Shown: in pieces, positions 1-6,365 of the stretch
Layout: the number at the start of each line of letters is the position of its first letter
Numbering within the stretch: position 1 is the stretch's first letter
Assembly (NCBI GenBank): GCA_018268545.1
Contig: JAFDWI010000268.1
Location: 1-16,852 of the forward strand
DNA from: Actinomycetota bacterium
Lineage (GTDB): Bacteria; Actinomycetota; Acidimicrobiia; Acidimicrobiales; Iamiaceae
DNA length: 16,852 nucleotides
Direction of reading: 5' to 3'
The notes under the pieces: model-generated
Seen by the model: only the letters and a program-made list of their open reading frames with translations
What the model was told of the DNA's origin: nothing
Databases searched by the model: none
Made by a program: the position numbers and the translations under genes

Positions 1-1
1 C

Positions 2-499
2 GGGTCGCTCAAAGCGACCGGCACGATCACCGTGGGCTCCGCGAACTTCGCCGAATCCGAGATCGTCGGACAGGTCTACGCGGGAGCGCTGCAGGCGGCC
101 GGCATGACCGTGACCTTCAAGGACGCGGTCGGCGCACGCCAGGTGACGATGCCCATGATGGAAAAGGGCGACATCGACCTGATGCCCGAGTTCACCTACA
201 GCCTGCTCGCCTACCTCGACGCGAAGGCGGAGCCGTCCAGTGACGTCGACACGGTCGTGGCCGAGTTGACCAAGGCGTTGCCCGCGTCGCTGAACATCCG
301 CAAGGCCAGCGACGTGTCCGACGTGAACGTCTTCGTCGTGACGCCCGCGACCGCGAAGAAACACGACCTCGCATCGATCTCTGATCTGGCGAAGGTGTCC
401 GGGACGCTCACGCTCGGTGGGCCGCCCGAATGCCCGAAGAACGCGGCGTGCATCCCCGGGCTCGAAAAGGTCTACGGGCTGCGGTTCGAGATCAAGTAG
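2..499 (+). CDS. Glycine betaine/choline ABC transporter substrate-binding protein (OpuAC-type), open at left edge and short at its C-terminus
   Basis: The reading frame is open at the left edge and ends with TAG at 497-499, leaving about 165 residues. It begins in the first strand of the OpuAC fold (TITVGSANFAESEIVGQ), continues through the GDIDLMPEFTYS segment that lines the quaternary-amine pocket, and reaches the hinge segment GGPPEC...GLEKVYGLRF. Family members normally continue for a further 80-100 residues, with an LD..GP..T..AL segment, a second ligand-binding segment and a PYN..P motif. Here the frame stops right after the YGL segment, and the following 39 bases before the next gene encode none of it in any frame. 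The fold therefore looks incomplete at its C-terminal end. Role in family: periplasmic or lipoprotein capture of betaine, choline or similar solutes for an ABC importer. No permease or ATPase gene of such an importer is visible in the window. Family assignment is firm; functionality is doubtful. Confidence 0.8.
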   Translation, partial: GSLKATGTITVGSANFAESEIVGQVYAGALQAAGMTVTFKDAVGARQVTMPMMEKGDIDLMPEFTYSLLAYLDAKAEPSSDVDTVVAELTKALPASLNIRKASDVSDVNVFVVTPATAKKHDLASISDLAKVSGTLTLGGPPECPKNAACIPGLEKVYGLRFEIK

Positions 500-525
500 T
501 GCGCGACGCCACTTCGCCGACGACG

Positions 526-531
526 TAGGGT
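526..531 (+). promoter_or_regulatory. Candidate -10 box (TAGGGT) for a leaderless corA-like transcript
   Basis: TAGGGT lies 7 nt before the GTG at 539, the spacing at which transcription would begin at or next to the start codon. No convincing -35 hexamer is visible. The AGGG inside the box could instead act as a weak ribosome-binding site, so the reading is ambiguous. Confidence 0.35.
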
Positions 532-538
532 CGTCGAC

Positions 539-1492
539 GTGGCGAACGACCGGGCGGCGACGATGAACTGGAGCGACCTGCTCGACCCCGACGAGGAGAC
601 GGTCCGCGCCGCGTGGGGCGACGTGCTCGACGAAGAAACACTCCGGCTCATCTGTGCGCCGCCTGCCCGAGAAGATCTTCCACGCCCGGGGTTCCGGGTA
701 CGGAGCGACATCGTGCTCGCGATATTCCTGTTGCCGTTGTTGGTCGACAACGGCTCGGATGTCGTCCATCAGGAGATCGACGTGCTCATGTCGTCGACCA
801 AGGTCATCGTCGTTCGCAAGACGCCCGACATCGGACCGACGAAACAGGCGAGCCCGGACCCCTATGACATCTCGGACCTCGTCGACATGTTCGGCCGCGG
901 CGAGGTGGTCGTGCCCGGCAAGGTCGCACGCGTCATCGCCGACGACGTCGCCGAAGCCTTCCTCGATCTCGCCGATGAACTCGTCGATCGGATCGACGAC
1001 CTCGAGGACACCGTGGAGACGACCGATGACCTTCGATCGATCCACCGGGAGATCTCCCGGTTCCGCCATGATCTGTTGCATCTGCGGAGAATCGTCACGC
1101 CGACCCGTGACGCGGTTCGGCGCGTCGTGGACGGCCGGGTCGAAATTGCCGACGGGACGCTGTTCCCCCACGAACTCGAACTCGAATTCGGCGACGTGTA
1201 CGACAAGTTGTTGCGTGCGGGTGACGCGCTCGAAACCGCCCGGGAACTCGTCGGCGGCGTCCGGGACTACGTCCAGGCCGAGGTCGCGAACGACCAGAAC
1301 GAAGTGATGAAGCGCCTGACGGCTGCCGCATCGATCCTGCTGGTTCCCACCTTCATCGTCGGGTTGTACGGCCAGAACTTCGTCGACATACCCGAGCTGC
1401 ACTGGCGCTACGGCTACGCGTACTCCTGGGGTCTGATCCTCGGGACCACCTTGTTGCAGCTCTGGTGGTTCCGCCACAAGAAGTGGATCTGA
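539..1492 (+). CDS. CorA-like divalent metal (Mg2+/Co2+) channel with a GQN selectivity motif
   Basis: A 317-residue protein with the CorA plan: a long charged, helical cytoplasmic N-terminal region (residues 1-250, including the heptad-like stretch around DLADELVDRIDDLEDTVE) and two C-terminal membrane helices, about 257-277 and 293-313. The short outer loop carries YGQNF followed by PELHW, and the protein ends in the basic RHKKWI. CorA channels conduct Mg2+ or related ions as pentamers through a pore whose mouth is GMN. Here the Met is Gln (residues 278-280, bases 1370-1378), while the flanking Tyr, Gly, Asn and Phe remain. The GTG at 539 is used because the coding pattern begins there and a TANNNT box precedes it; an in-frame ATG at 563 is the alternative. 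Transported ion is not predictable because of the altered motif. Confidence 0.85.
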   Translation: MANDRAATMNWSDLLDPDEETVRAAWGDVLDEETLRLICAPPAREDLPRPGFRVRSDIVLAIFLLPLLVDNGSDVVHQEIDVLMSSTKVIVVRKTPDIGPTKQASPDPYDISDLVDMFGRGEVVVPGKVARVIADDVAEAFLDLADELVDRIDDLEDTVETTDDLRSIHREISRFRHDLLHLRRIVTPTRDAVRRVVDGRVEIADGTLFPHELELEFGDVYDKLLRAGDALETARELVGGVRDYVQAEVANDQNEVMKRLTAAASILLVPTFIVGLYGQNFVDIPELHWRYGYAYSWGLILGTTLLQLWWFRHKKWI

Positions 1493-1494
1493 GC

Positions 1495-1524
1495 GCGTCG
1501 ATTCGCTGATCCCGAGCGTGACGC
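1495..1524. terminator. Weak hairpin between the converging corA-like and ccdA genes
   Basis: Between the two stop codons, GCGTC (1495-1499) can pair with GACGC (1520-1524), enclosing CGCT (1504-1507) and AGCG (1515-1518). The stem is interrupted and asymmetric with no T-run, so a bidirectional terminator is only suggested. Confidence 0.25.
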
Positions 1525-1529
1525 CGACG

Positions 1530-2396
1530 TCAGTCCTCGGACTCCCGCGGTGCCCGGAGCAGCGACACGAACAGCGCGACCGTGATGGCCAGACCGAGCA
1601 CGAGACCGATTCGCACGGCACCGACCCCGTCCACCCAGTTCGCGATCGAACCGGACCAGCCCGTCACCGTGCTCACGCTGCGACCACCGGTCACCGAGGA
1701 CGTCCCGTGCAGGTTGCGCAACTCGACGAGTCCGTACCAGCCGATGTACACCCCGGCCGCGAGCACGAGCGCGCCTGCGATGCGCGACACATAGGGCATG
1801 ATCCCGCGCAGACCGTGGACGAGTGACACCCGTGCCCCGGCGATCGCAACGGTGAGCGCCATCATCACCACGGCCATTCCCAGGCCGTATGCCACGTACA
1901 CCAGCAGCCCCGACGCGACGTTGTGCCGGCGGATCGTGCCCGAGACCGTCGCGACGAACACCGGGAGTGTGCAACCCAGCGAAGCGACCGCGTAACTCAC
2001 CCCGAACAGGAACATCGAGGACAGTGTCCGGTCCTTGCCACCCTTCTCCAGGCGAGGCACCGAGAACGACGGTTCCCACCCGATCAACATGGCAACACCG
2101 ACCGCGACCAGGGCGACGGAGATGACGAGCGTCAACCAGGGTGCGATCGCATAGACGCTCACCGACCCCCAGCTGAGGAGCGCGCCGGCCAGCGCGAACA
2201 ACGACATGAACCCCGCCGACACCACCGCGCCGACCGCGATCGCCCGCCCCGCGCCGATGCGGGGAGCGTCGGTGTCGATCGATCCGGTCCCGCCGAGGAA
2301 GTACGACAGGTAGGCGGGGAGCATGACGAACCCGCACGGGTTCACCGTCGCGAGCATGCCCGCCCCGAAGGCGACGGCGATCGGCGCATCGATCAT
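1530..2396 (-). CDS. ccdA: Cytochrome c biogenesis protein CcdA (DsbD-type transmembrane electron carrier)
   Basis: A 288-residue, very hydrophobic protein with about six CcdA-type membrane helices plus a C-terminal helix near residues 260-280. The two redox cysteines of the family are present: Cys21 in the NPCGF motif of the first helix and Cys142 in LGCTLP of the fourth. CcdA passes electrons from cytoplasmic thioredoxin through this pair to extracytoplasmic thioredoxin-like proteins. The gene begins 28 nt after the stop of a TlpA-like thioredoxin gene on the same strand, the obvious redox partner. There is no strong Shine-Dalgarno; a perfect hairpin spans the end of tlpA and finishes 8 nt before the ATG. 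A loop of about 30 residues near 228-258 (GTSSVTGGRS...) looks like an insertion before the final helix. No cytochrome c assembly genes (resB, ccsA) are nearby, so the thiol relay may serve cytochrome maturation elsewhere or other envelope proteins. Confidence 0.9.
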   Translation of the reverse strand: MIDAPIAVAFGAGMLATVNPCGFVMLPAYLSYFLGGTGSIDTDAPRIGAGRAIAVGAVVSAGFMSLFALAGALLSWGSVSVYAIAPWLTLVISVALVAVGVAMLIGWEPSFSVPRLEKGGKDRTLSSMFLFGVSYAVASLGCTLPVFVATVSGTIRRHNVASGLLVYVAYGLGMAVVMMALTVAIAGARVSLVHGLRGIMPYVSRIAGALVLAAGVYIGWYGLVELRNLHGTSSVTGGRSVSTVTGWSGSIANWVDGVGAVRIGLVLGLAITVALFVSLLRAPRESED

Positions 2397-2404
2397 TGCA
2401 GCTC

Positions 2405-2429
2405 GGTGACGGCCACGGTCGCCGTCACC
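2405..2429. repeat. Perfect 9-bp inverted repeat at the tlpA stop / ccdA leader
   Basis: GGTGACGGC (2405-2413) and GCCGTCACC (2421-2429) are exact reverse complements around a 7-nt loop. The right arm includes the tlpA stop codon (2425-2427), and the left arm ends 8 nt before the ccdA start at 2396. There is no T-run. It may be an intercistronic processing/stability hairpin, an attenuator, or a control on ccdA translation. Confidence 0.55.
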
Positions 2430-3087
2430 CCGCGGGCAGGTCGATGCCCAGGTAGTCCTTCATGGCCAGGCGCATCTCGGTGGTGGTCAGCGCGCCGTAG
2501 CGATGACCGGTGATGCGTCCCTTTGCGTCGACCCACAAGGTCATCGGCTGCGCCGTGATGTTCAAGGGGGTGACGAGCCGCTGCTGGGGGTCTCGGACGA
2601 TTGTGTAGGTCACGCCCGTCTGCTTGACGAAGTCCGCGGTACCACCTTGGGAATCGCCGAGATTCACGCCGACGAACCGGACCTTGTCGCCGATCGATCG
2701 ATGCATCTTCTCCAGGGCGGGCATCTCGGTTCGGCACGCCGTGCACGATGACGAGAACATGTTGATCACCGTCGGCTTGCCCCCGACCACCGCGTCGAGA
2801 CTGGTGACGGTACCGTCCATGGTGACCAGGCCGGTCGGTGGGAGGGTCGTCGCGGTGAACGTGGAGTCGTCGGCTCCGAGCTTGATCGTTCCGCCGTCGA
2901 TCGACGCGGTCGGGCCCTTCGAGGTGCTCTGTGACCCGTCGTCGACGAAGAACGCCATGACGGCCGCGAACAGCAGGACGATCACGAACGCACCGAGGCA
3001 CAACAGCAGCGCGCGACGCGGATCGAAGCGAGGCCGCGGCCTCGATGCCGCCGCGGGAACGGGTTCCTTGTCGGTCGAGTCGGTCAT
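2425..3087 (-). CDS. Membrane-anchored TlpA/ResA-like thiol-disulfide oxidoreductase
   Basis: With the ATG at 3087 the protein has 220 residues: a basic cytoplasmic N-terminus (RPRPRFDPRR), one membrane helix at about 25-47, a Ser/Thr-rich linker and an extracytoplasmic thioredoxin domain. The active site is SSSCTACRTE (Cys115 and Cys118) in place of the usual WCxxC, and the cis-proline lies in ITAQPMTLW (Pro181). TlpA/ResA proteins reduce disulfides outside the membrane, typically in apocytochrome c, and are recharged by CcdA, whose gene follows directly. The start is uncertain: ATG 3096, GTG 3114 (with GAGGG just upstream) and ATG 3162 are in frame. I prefer 3087 because residues beyond it show no domain pattern and the 3162 start would lie inside the hairpin after orn. 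A candidate -10 box, TACCCT, is at 3125-3130 on the minus strand. Confidence 0.85.
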   Translation of the reverse strand: MTDSTDKEPVPAAASRPRPRFDPRRALLLCLGAFVIVLLFAAVMAFFVDDGSQSTSKGPTASIDGGTIKLGADDSTFTATTLPPTGLVTMDGTVTSLDAVVGGKPTVINMFSSSCTACRTEMPALEKMHRSIGDKVRFVGVNLGDSQGGTADFVKQTGVTYTIVRDPQQRLVTPLNITAQPMTLWVDAKGRITGHRYGALTTTEMRLAMKDYLGIDLPAG

Positions 3088-3161
3088 GGTGAGCATCTGT
3101 GGCGCCGTCGCCACGAGGCCCTCAAGGGTACCGGTGTGGCCGGCGAATCCGCATATCGCCA

Positions 3162-3191
3162 CCTGTCACCGGGGTCACATCCGGAGACAGG
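3162..3191 (-). terminator. Hairpin downstream of orn
   Basis: CCTGTC-A-CCGG (3162-3172) pairs with CCGG-A-GACAGG (3181-3191), ten pairs with one symmetric A/A mismatch and an 8-nt loop, 8 nt past the orn stop. It lacks a T-run, as many actinobacterial terminator hairpins do. Confidence 0.5.
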
Positions 3192-3199
3192 GCGATGGC

Positions 3200-3754
3200 T
3201 CAGGTAGCCGGCGTGTCGGCGGGTTCCCGGAAGACGAGCCGGCGATACTGGCGGAGTTCTGCGATGCTCTCGCGGATGTCGTCGAGCGCCCGGTGGGTGC
3301 CGTGTTTCGGGGGAATCGTCGAGAGCAATCCCGGGTACCACCGCCGGGTGAGTTCCTTGACGGAGGAGACGTCGACGGATCGGTAGTGCAGGAAGTTCTC
3401 GATGTCGGGGAGCCACGCCGCCAGAAACCGGCGGTCGGTTCCGATCGAGTTGCCGCACAGGGGCACGGTGCCCGGCTCGTCGATGTGGGCGCGGAGGAAA
3501 TCGAGCGTCTGTGCGTTGGCATCGGCGAGCGAGATCGTCGACGCACGGATCTGGTCGGTGAGCCCGCTCTTGGCGTGCATCTTCACGACGAACTCGTCCA
3601 TCTTGGCCAACTCGGAGTCGGGTTGGTGGATCACCAGGTCGGGGCCTTCGGCGATGATCTCGAGGTCGTCGTCGGTGATGATCGTGGCGATCTCGACGAT
3701 GACGTTCTCGTTCGGGTCGAGGCCGGTCATCTCCAAGTCCATCCAGGCGAGCAT
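3200..3754 (-). CDS. orn: Oligoribonuclease
   Basis: A 184-residue DEDDh-family 3'-5' exoribonuclease, the usual length for Orn. Orn degrades 2-5 nt RNA fragments and linear dinucleotides such as pGpG to mononucleotides in the cytoplasm. The metal-binding residues are visible: Asp6 and Glu8 in WMDLEMTGLD, Asp107 in GNSIGTDRRFL, and His154 and Asp159 in HGTHRALDDI. Tyr124 in FLHYRSVDVSS matches the conserved dimer-interface/active-site tyrosine region. The protein begins directly with MLAWMDLE, so the ATG at 3754 is well supported. No good ribosome-binding site is present; TAGGTT lies 6 nt upstream, which suggests a leaderless mRNA. It sits 57 nt after fabI and is separated from it by a hairpin, so it is probably its own transcription unit. 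Confidence 0.95.
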   Translation of the reverse strand: MLAWMDLEMTGLDPNENVIVEIATIITDDDLEIIAEGPDLVIHQPDSELAKMDEFVVKMHAKSGLTDQIRASTISLADANAQTLDFLRAHIDEPGTVPLCGNSIGTDRRFLAAWLPDIENFLHYRSVDVSSVKELTRRWYPGLLSTIPPKHGTHRALDDIRESIAELRQYRRLVFREPADTPAT

Positions 3755-3760
3755 GCGACC

Positions 3761-3766
3761 AACCTA
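3761..3766 (-). promoter_or_regulatory. Candidate -10 box (TAGGTT) for a leaderless orn transcript
   Basis: On the minus strand TAGGTT is followed by six bases and then the orn ATG (3752-3754), placing transcription start at or beside the A of the start codon. No clear -35 hexamer is seen. Confidence 0.5.
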
Positions 3767-3789
3767 CGCGCTGGGCGGAGGTGGCCGTG

Positions 3790-3807
3790 ACCGACCAAGG
3801 TGTCGGT
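3790..3807 (-). terminator. Hairpin downstream of fabI
   Basis: ACCGAC (3790-3795) and GTCGGT (3802-3807) form a perfect 6-bp stem with a 6-nt loop, starting 4 nt after the fabI stop and before the orn promoter. No T-run follows. Confidence 0.45.
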
Positions 3808-3811
3808 GCCG

Positions 3812-4591
3812 TCAGGCGGTGGGGCGGTCGATCGCGACCGCGTGGAATCCGCCGTCGACGCGGACGATCTCGCCGGTTGTCGCACCGAACCAGTCCGAGA
3901 GCAGGGCGACGCAAGCCCTCGCAGCGGGTTCAGGGTCACCGACATCCCACCCGAGCGGTGCGCGTGAAGCCCAGGCCCGTTCGAACTCGTCGAAGCCCGG
4001 GATGGACCGGGCCGCCAGCGTGCGAAGTGGACCGGCAGAAACGAGGTTCACCCGGATCCCCTTGGGTCCGAGATCACGGGCGACGTACCGAGCGGTCGCT
4101 TCCAGCGCTGCCTTCGCGACGCCCATCCAGTCGTACATGGGGTACGCGCGGCTGCCGTCGAAATCGAGTCCGACGATCGCGCTTCCCGGCGGCATGAGCG
4201 GCGACAGGTGCCGGGCCAGCGGGGCCAGCGAGTACGCCGAGATCTCCATCGCGGTCGCGACGTCCTCCCATGGTGCGGTGAGCACACCGTTGCCGAGGCA
4301 CGATTCCGGAGCGAATGCAACGGCGTGCAGGACACCGTCGAGCGTGCCCCAACGCTGTTCCACCTGGGTGGCGAGTGCAACGAAATCGTCGGGTTTGCTG
4401 ACATCGAGCTCGAGGACTTCGGCCGGTCGCTCGAGGTGCCGGACGATCCGTTCAGTGAGACGCTTGGCCCGGCCGAACGACGTGAGGATCACCTCCGCGC
4501 CTTGTTGCTGCGCGATGCGGGCGACCGAGGTCGCGATCGAGTCGCGGGTCAACACGCCGGTGATGAGCACCTTGGAACCTTCGAGCAACAT
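3812..4591 (-). CDS. fabI: Enoyl-[acyl-carrier-protein] reductase (NADH), InhA type
   Basis: A 259-residue short-chain dehydrogenase-type enoyl reductase that reduces trans-2-enoyl-ACP in the last step of each fatty acid elongation cycle. It has the FabI-type nucleotide loop TGVLTRDSIA (residues 11-20) and the catalytic pair Tyr153 and Lys160 in YDWMGVAK, seven residues apart. The segment GLDFDGSRA with Phe144 corresponds to the InhA segment containing Phe149, and NLVSAGPLRTLA follows. Overall the motif spelling is closest to mycobacterial InhA. The ATG at 4591 is decided by an AAGGAGG ribosome-binding site 6 nt upstream; the longer open frame to 4888 overlaps the preceding gene and has no matching pattern. 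A possible -10 box, TAATCT, lies at 4630-4635. No ketoacyl-ACP reductase gene sits beside it, unlike the mabA-inhA pair of mycobacteria. Confidence 0.95.
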   Translation of the reverse strand: MLLEGSKVLITGVLTRDSIATSVARIAQQQGAEVILTSFGRAKRLTERIVRHLERPAEVLELDVSKPDDFVALATQVEQRWGTLDGVLHAVAFAPESCLGNGVLTAPWEDVATAMEISAYSLAPLARHLSPLMPPGSAIVGLDFDGSRAYPMYDWMGVAKAALEATARYVARDLGPKGIRVNLVSAGPLRTLAARSIPGFDEFERAWASRAPLGWDVGDPEPAARACVALLSDWFGATTGEIVRVDGGFHAVAIDRPTA

Positions 4592-4595
4592 CGTC

Positions 4596-4602
4596 GCCTC
4601 CT
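4596..4602 (-). promoter_or_regulatory. Strong ribosome-binding site that fixes the fabI start
   Basis: On the minus strand the sequence AAGGAGG is followed by a short spacer and the ATG at 4591. It is among the strongest Shine-Dalgarno matches in the window and rules out the longer upstream frame. Confidence 0.75.
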
Positions 4603-4629
4603 TGTGTCGCCACGTCATGGGCATCAGTG

Positions 4630-4635
4630 AGATTA
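4630..4635 (-). promoter_or_regulatory. Candidate -10 box for fabI
   Basis: TAATCT on the minus strand lies about 38 nt before the fabI ATG, between the terminator-like hairpin of the molybdoenzyme gene and the fabI ribosome-binding site. The -35 region is not recognisable. Confidence 0.3.
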
Positions 4636-4644
4636 GGGGCCACT

Positions 4645-4666
4645 CGGAGAACCGGATCGGTCTCCG
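4645..4666 (-). terminator. Hairpin downstream of the molybdoenzyme gene
   Basis: CGGAGA and CCG (4645-4654, one bulged A) pair with CGG and TCTCCG (4658-4666) around a 3-nt loop, 17 nt after the stop codon at 4684. Nine pairs, no T-run. Confidence 0.45.
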
Positions 4667-4683
4667 CCACAACGGCATTGCCG

Positions 4684-6276
4684 TCAGCGTCGAACGGTGA
4701 TCTGGATGCTCGGGTAGCCGGTAGCGCCGTCGGGAGCGGGAGGAGTAACCGTGGCGGTTTGGGTCACGCCTGTCCCGTCGGTCGCCCGGGCACTGACCGT
4801 GTGCGTGCCGGGACTCGCGTCCCACGCGAGATGCCATTGGCGCCACGAGTCTTCGCCGAGTGAATCGGCGAGCGTCGCGGTCTGCCACGGTCCGCTGTCG
4901 ATGCTCACCTCGACCTTTTCAATCCCTCGCGTCGGAGCCCAGGCGACCCCGGCGATCGCGATGTGGCCGGCCCGGACGGTGGCGCCGTCGGCGGGCACGT
5001 CGATGCGGGACTGGGTCTTGATCGGCCCGTTCTTCGACCAGCCGCGTGGGATCCAGTACCCGTCGACATCCCAGCCGGCGAGTTCGATCGCGCTCAACCA
5101 TTTCGTCGCCGACACGTACCCGTAGAGGCCGGGAACCAACAGTCGTGCGGGAAAGCCGTGCTCGACCGGCAGCGGTACCCCGTTCATGCCCACCGCGACC
5201 ATCGCATTGTCGATCCGGGTCGCCAACTTCGCCGGGAACCCGGCGGTGAAGCCGTCGACCGAATGACCCACCACCTGCACCCCGGCCGGTTGCACCCCGG
5301 CGCGCTCGAGCAACCCACGGAGTGGCACGCCTTGCCAACGGGCGTTGCCGACGAGATTGCCCCCGACATCGTTCGAGACGCATGCGAGCGTCACATCGGC
5401 TTCGATCTGGGGGAGTGCCATCAGCTCCTCGTACGTCAGCGAGAACGGCCGATCGACCAGTCCTCGCACCTCGAGGCGCCAAAGGTCCGGATCGATCGCC
5501 GGAGTCTGGAGCGCGGTGTCGACCCGGTAGAACCCGGAGTTCGGAACGTGCACCGGAGAAAGCCCGTCGATGTGCAGATCCGCGCCGGCGGGCACTGGCG
5601 CGGCGCTTCGAAACGGTCGGGGTAGCCGGATCGTGCGCCGGATGTCGTCGATCCGCTCACGGCCCGACAGGATCCATCCGCCCACACCCGCGAGGACACC
5701 GATGACGAGTGTGCCGCCCGCACTCACGAGAAACCGTCGCCGCGACTGCGAGATTTCCGCGGGTGCACCGTGGCTCTGGCGAGTGGCAACGCCGAGCAGG
5801 GACCGAAGCGCGATGATCCCGGCGGCCGCGCCGATCGCGCCGACGATGACCGCCCCGAGGACCGAATTGTCGGGTCGAGTGGCCGTTGCGACCACGCCGC
5901 ACACGGCGAAAGCGATGAACCCGCTCGCCGCGGCGATCAGGTGCTTGCGGGCAAGGTTGCCGAGGGCCGCGCCCGCGATGAGCGAGATGCACGCGATTCC
6001 GATGATGAGCGCGGACTTGTCACTGTGACCCAGTCGGTCGATCGCGGCTCGATCCAACCATCCGGGAGTGGCATCGATGACCGCGTCGCCAACGCCGAGT
6101 AACAGCGAGGGGGCGGCACGCGAAAGCCCCGCGACGACTTCGGACGCGGCAAGCGCGACCACGGCCGCGCCGATGCCGGCGAGGATCCCGTTGCCACGGC
6201 TGACCGCACGCGGTCCGCTCCTCGGGGCTTCGGCCTTCGGCTCGGTCGGATCGGTCGACTCGCCCGGTCGGTCCAT
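4684..6276 (-). CDS. Membrane-anchored sulfite-oxidase-family molybdopterin oxidoreductase with internal Tat motif
   Basis: A 530-residue fusion. Residues 31-50, 88-106, 111-131 and 139-161 are hydrophobic helices. They are followed by a twin-arginine-like motif SRRRFLV (178-184) leading into a fifth helix (about 183-204). The rest is a sulfite-oxidase-type molybdenum cofactor domain (about 230-415) and a C-terminal Mo-co dimerisation, immunoglobulin-like domain (about 420-530). Cys299 in LACVSNDVGG is the expected molybdenum ligand. No heme-binding domain is present. The layout suggests that Sec inserts the first helices and Tat places the fifth, so the folded cofactor domain ends up outside the membrane. 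This dual route is established for actinobacterial Rieske proteins, and similarly built molybdoenzymes are predicted to use it. Substrate and electron acceptor are unknown. The ATG at 6276 has a GAGGAG element about 10 nt upstream. Confidence 0.88.
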   Translation of the reverse strand: MDRPGESTDPTEPKAEAPRSGPRAVSRGNGILAGIGAAVVALAASEVVAGLSRAAPSLLLGVGDAVIDATPGWLDRAAIDRLGHSDKSALIIGIACISLIAGAALGNLARKHLIAAASGFIAFAVCGVVATATRPDNSVLGAVIVGAIGAAAGIIALRSLLGVATRQSHGAPAEISQSRRRFLVSAGGTLVIGVLAGVGGWILSGRERIDDIRRTIRLPRPFRSAAPVPAGADLHIDGLSPVHVPNSGFYRVDTALQTPAIDPDLWRLEVRGLVDRPFSLTYEELMALPQIEADVTLACVSNDVGGNLVGNARWQGVPLRGLLERAGVQPAGVQVVGHSVDGFTAGFPAKLATRIDNAMVAVGMNGVPLPVEHGFPARLLVPGLYGYVSATKWLSAIELAGWDVDGYWIPRGWSKNGPIKTQSRIDVPADGATVRAGHIAIAGVAWAPTRGIEKVEVSIDSGPWQTATLADSLGEDSWRQWHLAWDASPGTHTVSARATDGTGVTQTATVTPPAPDGATGYPSIQITVRR

Positions 6277-6296
6277 GGGCGTCGGTGCTCCTCGCT

Positions 6297-6333
6297 CCCG
6301 GTTCGCGCCGGGTCGATAGCGCCGAATCTATCG
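6297..6333. other. Two adjacent small hairpins between the sensor-protein gene and the molybdoenzyme gene
   Basis: CCCGG/CCGGG (6297-6301 with 6308-6312) and CGATAG/CTATCG (6314-6319 with 6328-6333) form perfect stems of 5 and 6 bp. The second overlaps a minus-strand TAGATT (6325-6330) that could be the -10 box of the molybdoenzyme gene. They may be the terminator of the sigma operon, part of the next gene's leader, or both. Confidence 0.3.
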
Positions 6334-6365
6334 GTGCCGCACGTGGGTCCAACGTGGCAACAAGG

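Noticed and set aside
2624..4700. Long plus-strand frames opposite tlpA, orn and fabI
   Set aside because: All lie antisense to clearly conserved genes and read as low-complexity, Arg/Gly/Ser-rich sequence.
4592..4888. N-terminal extension of fabI in the longer open frame
   Set aside because: It overlaps the molybdoenzyme gene and lacks conserved sequence, whereas the ATG at 4591 has a near-consensus ribosome-binding site and starts at the usual FabI position.
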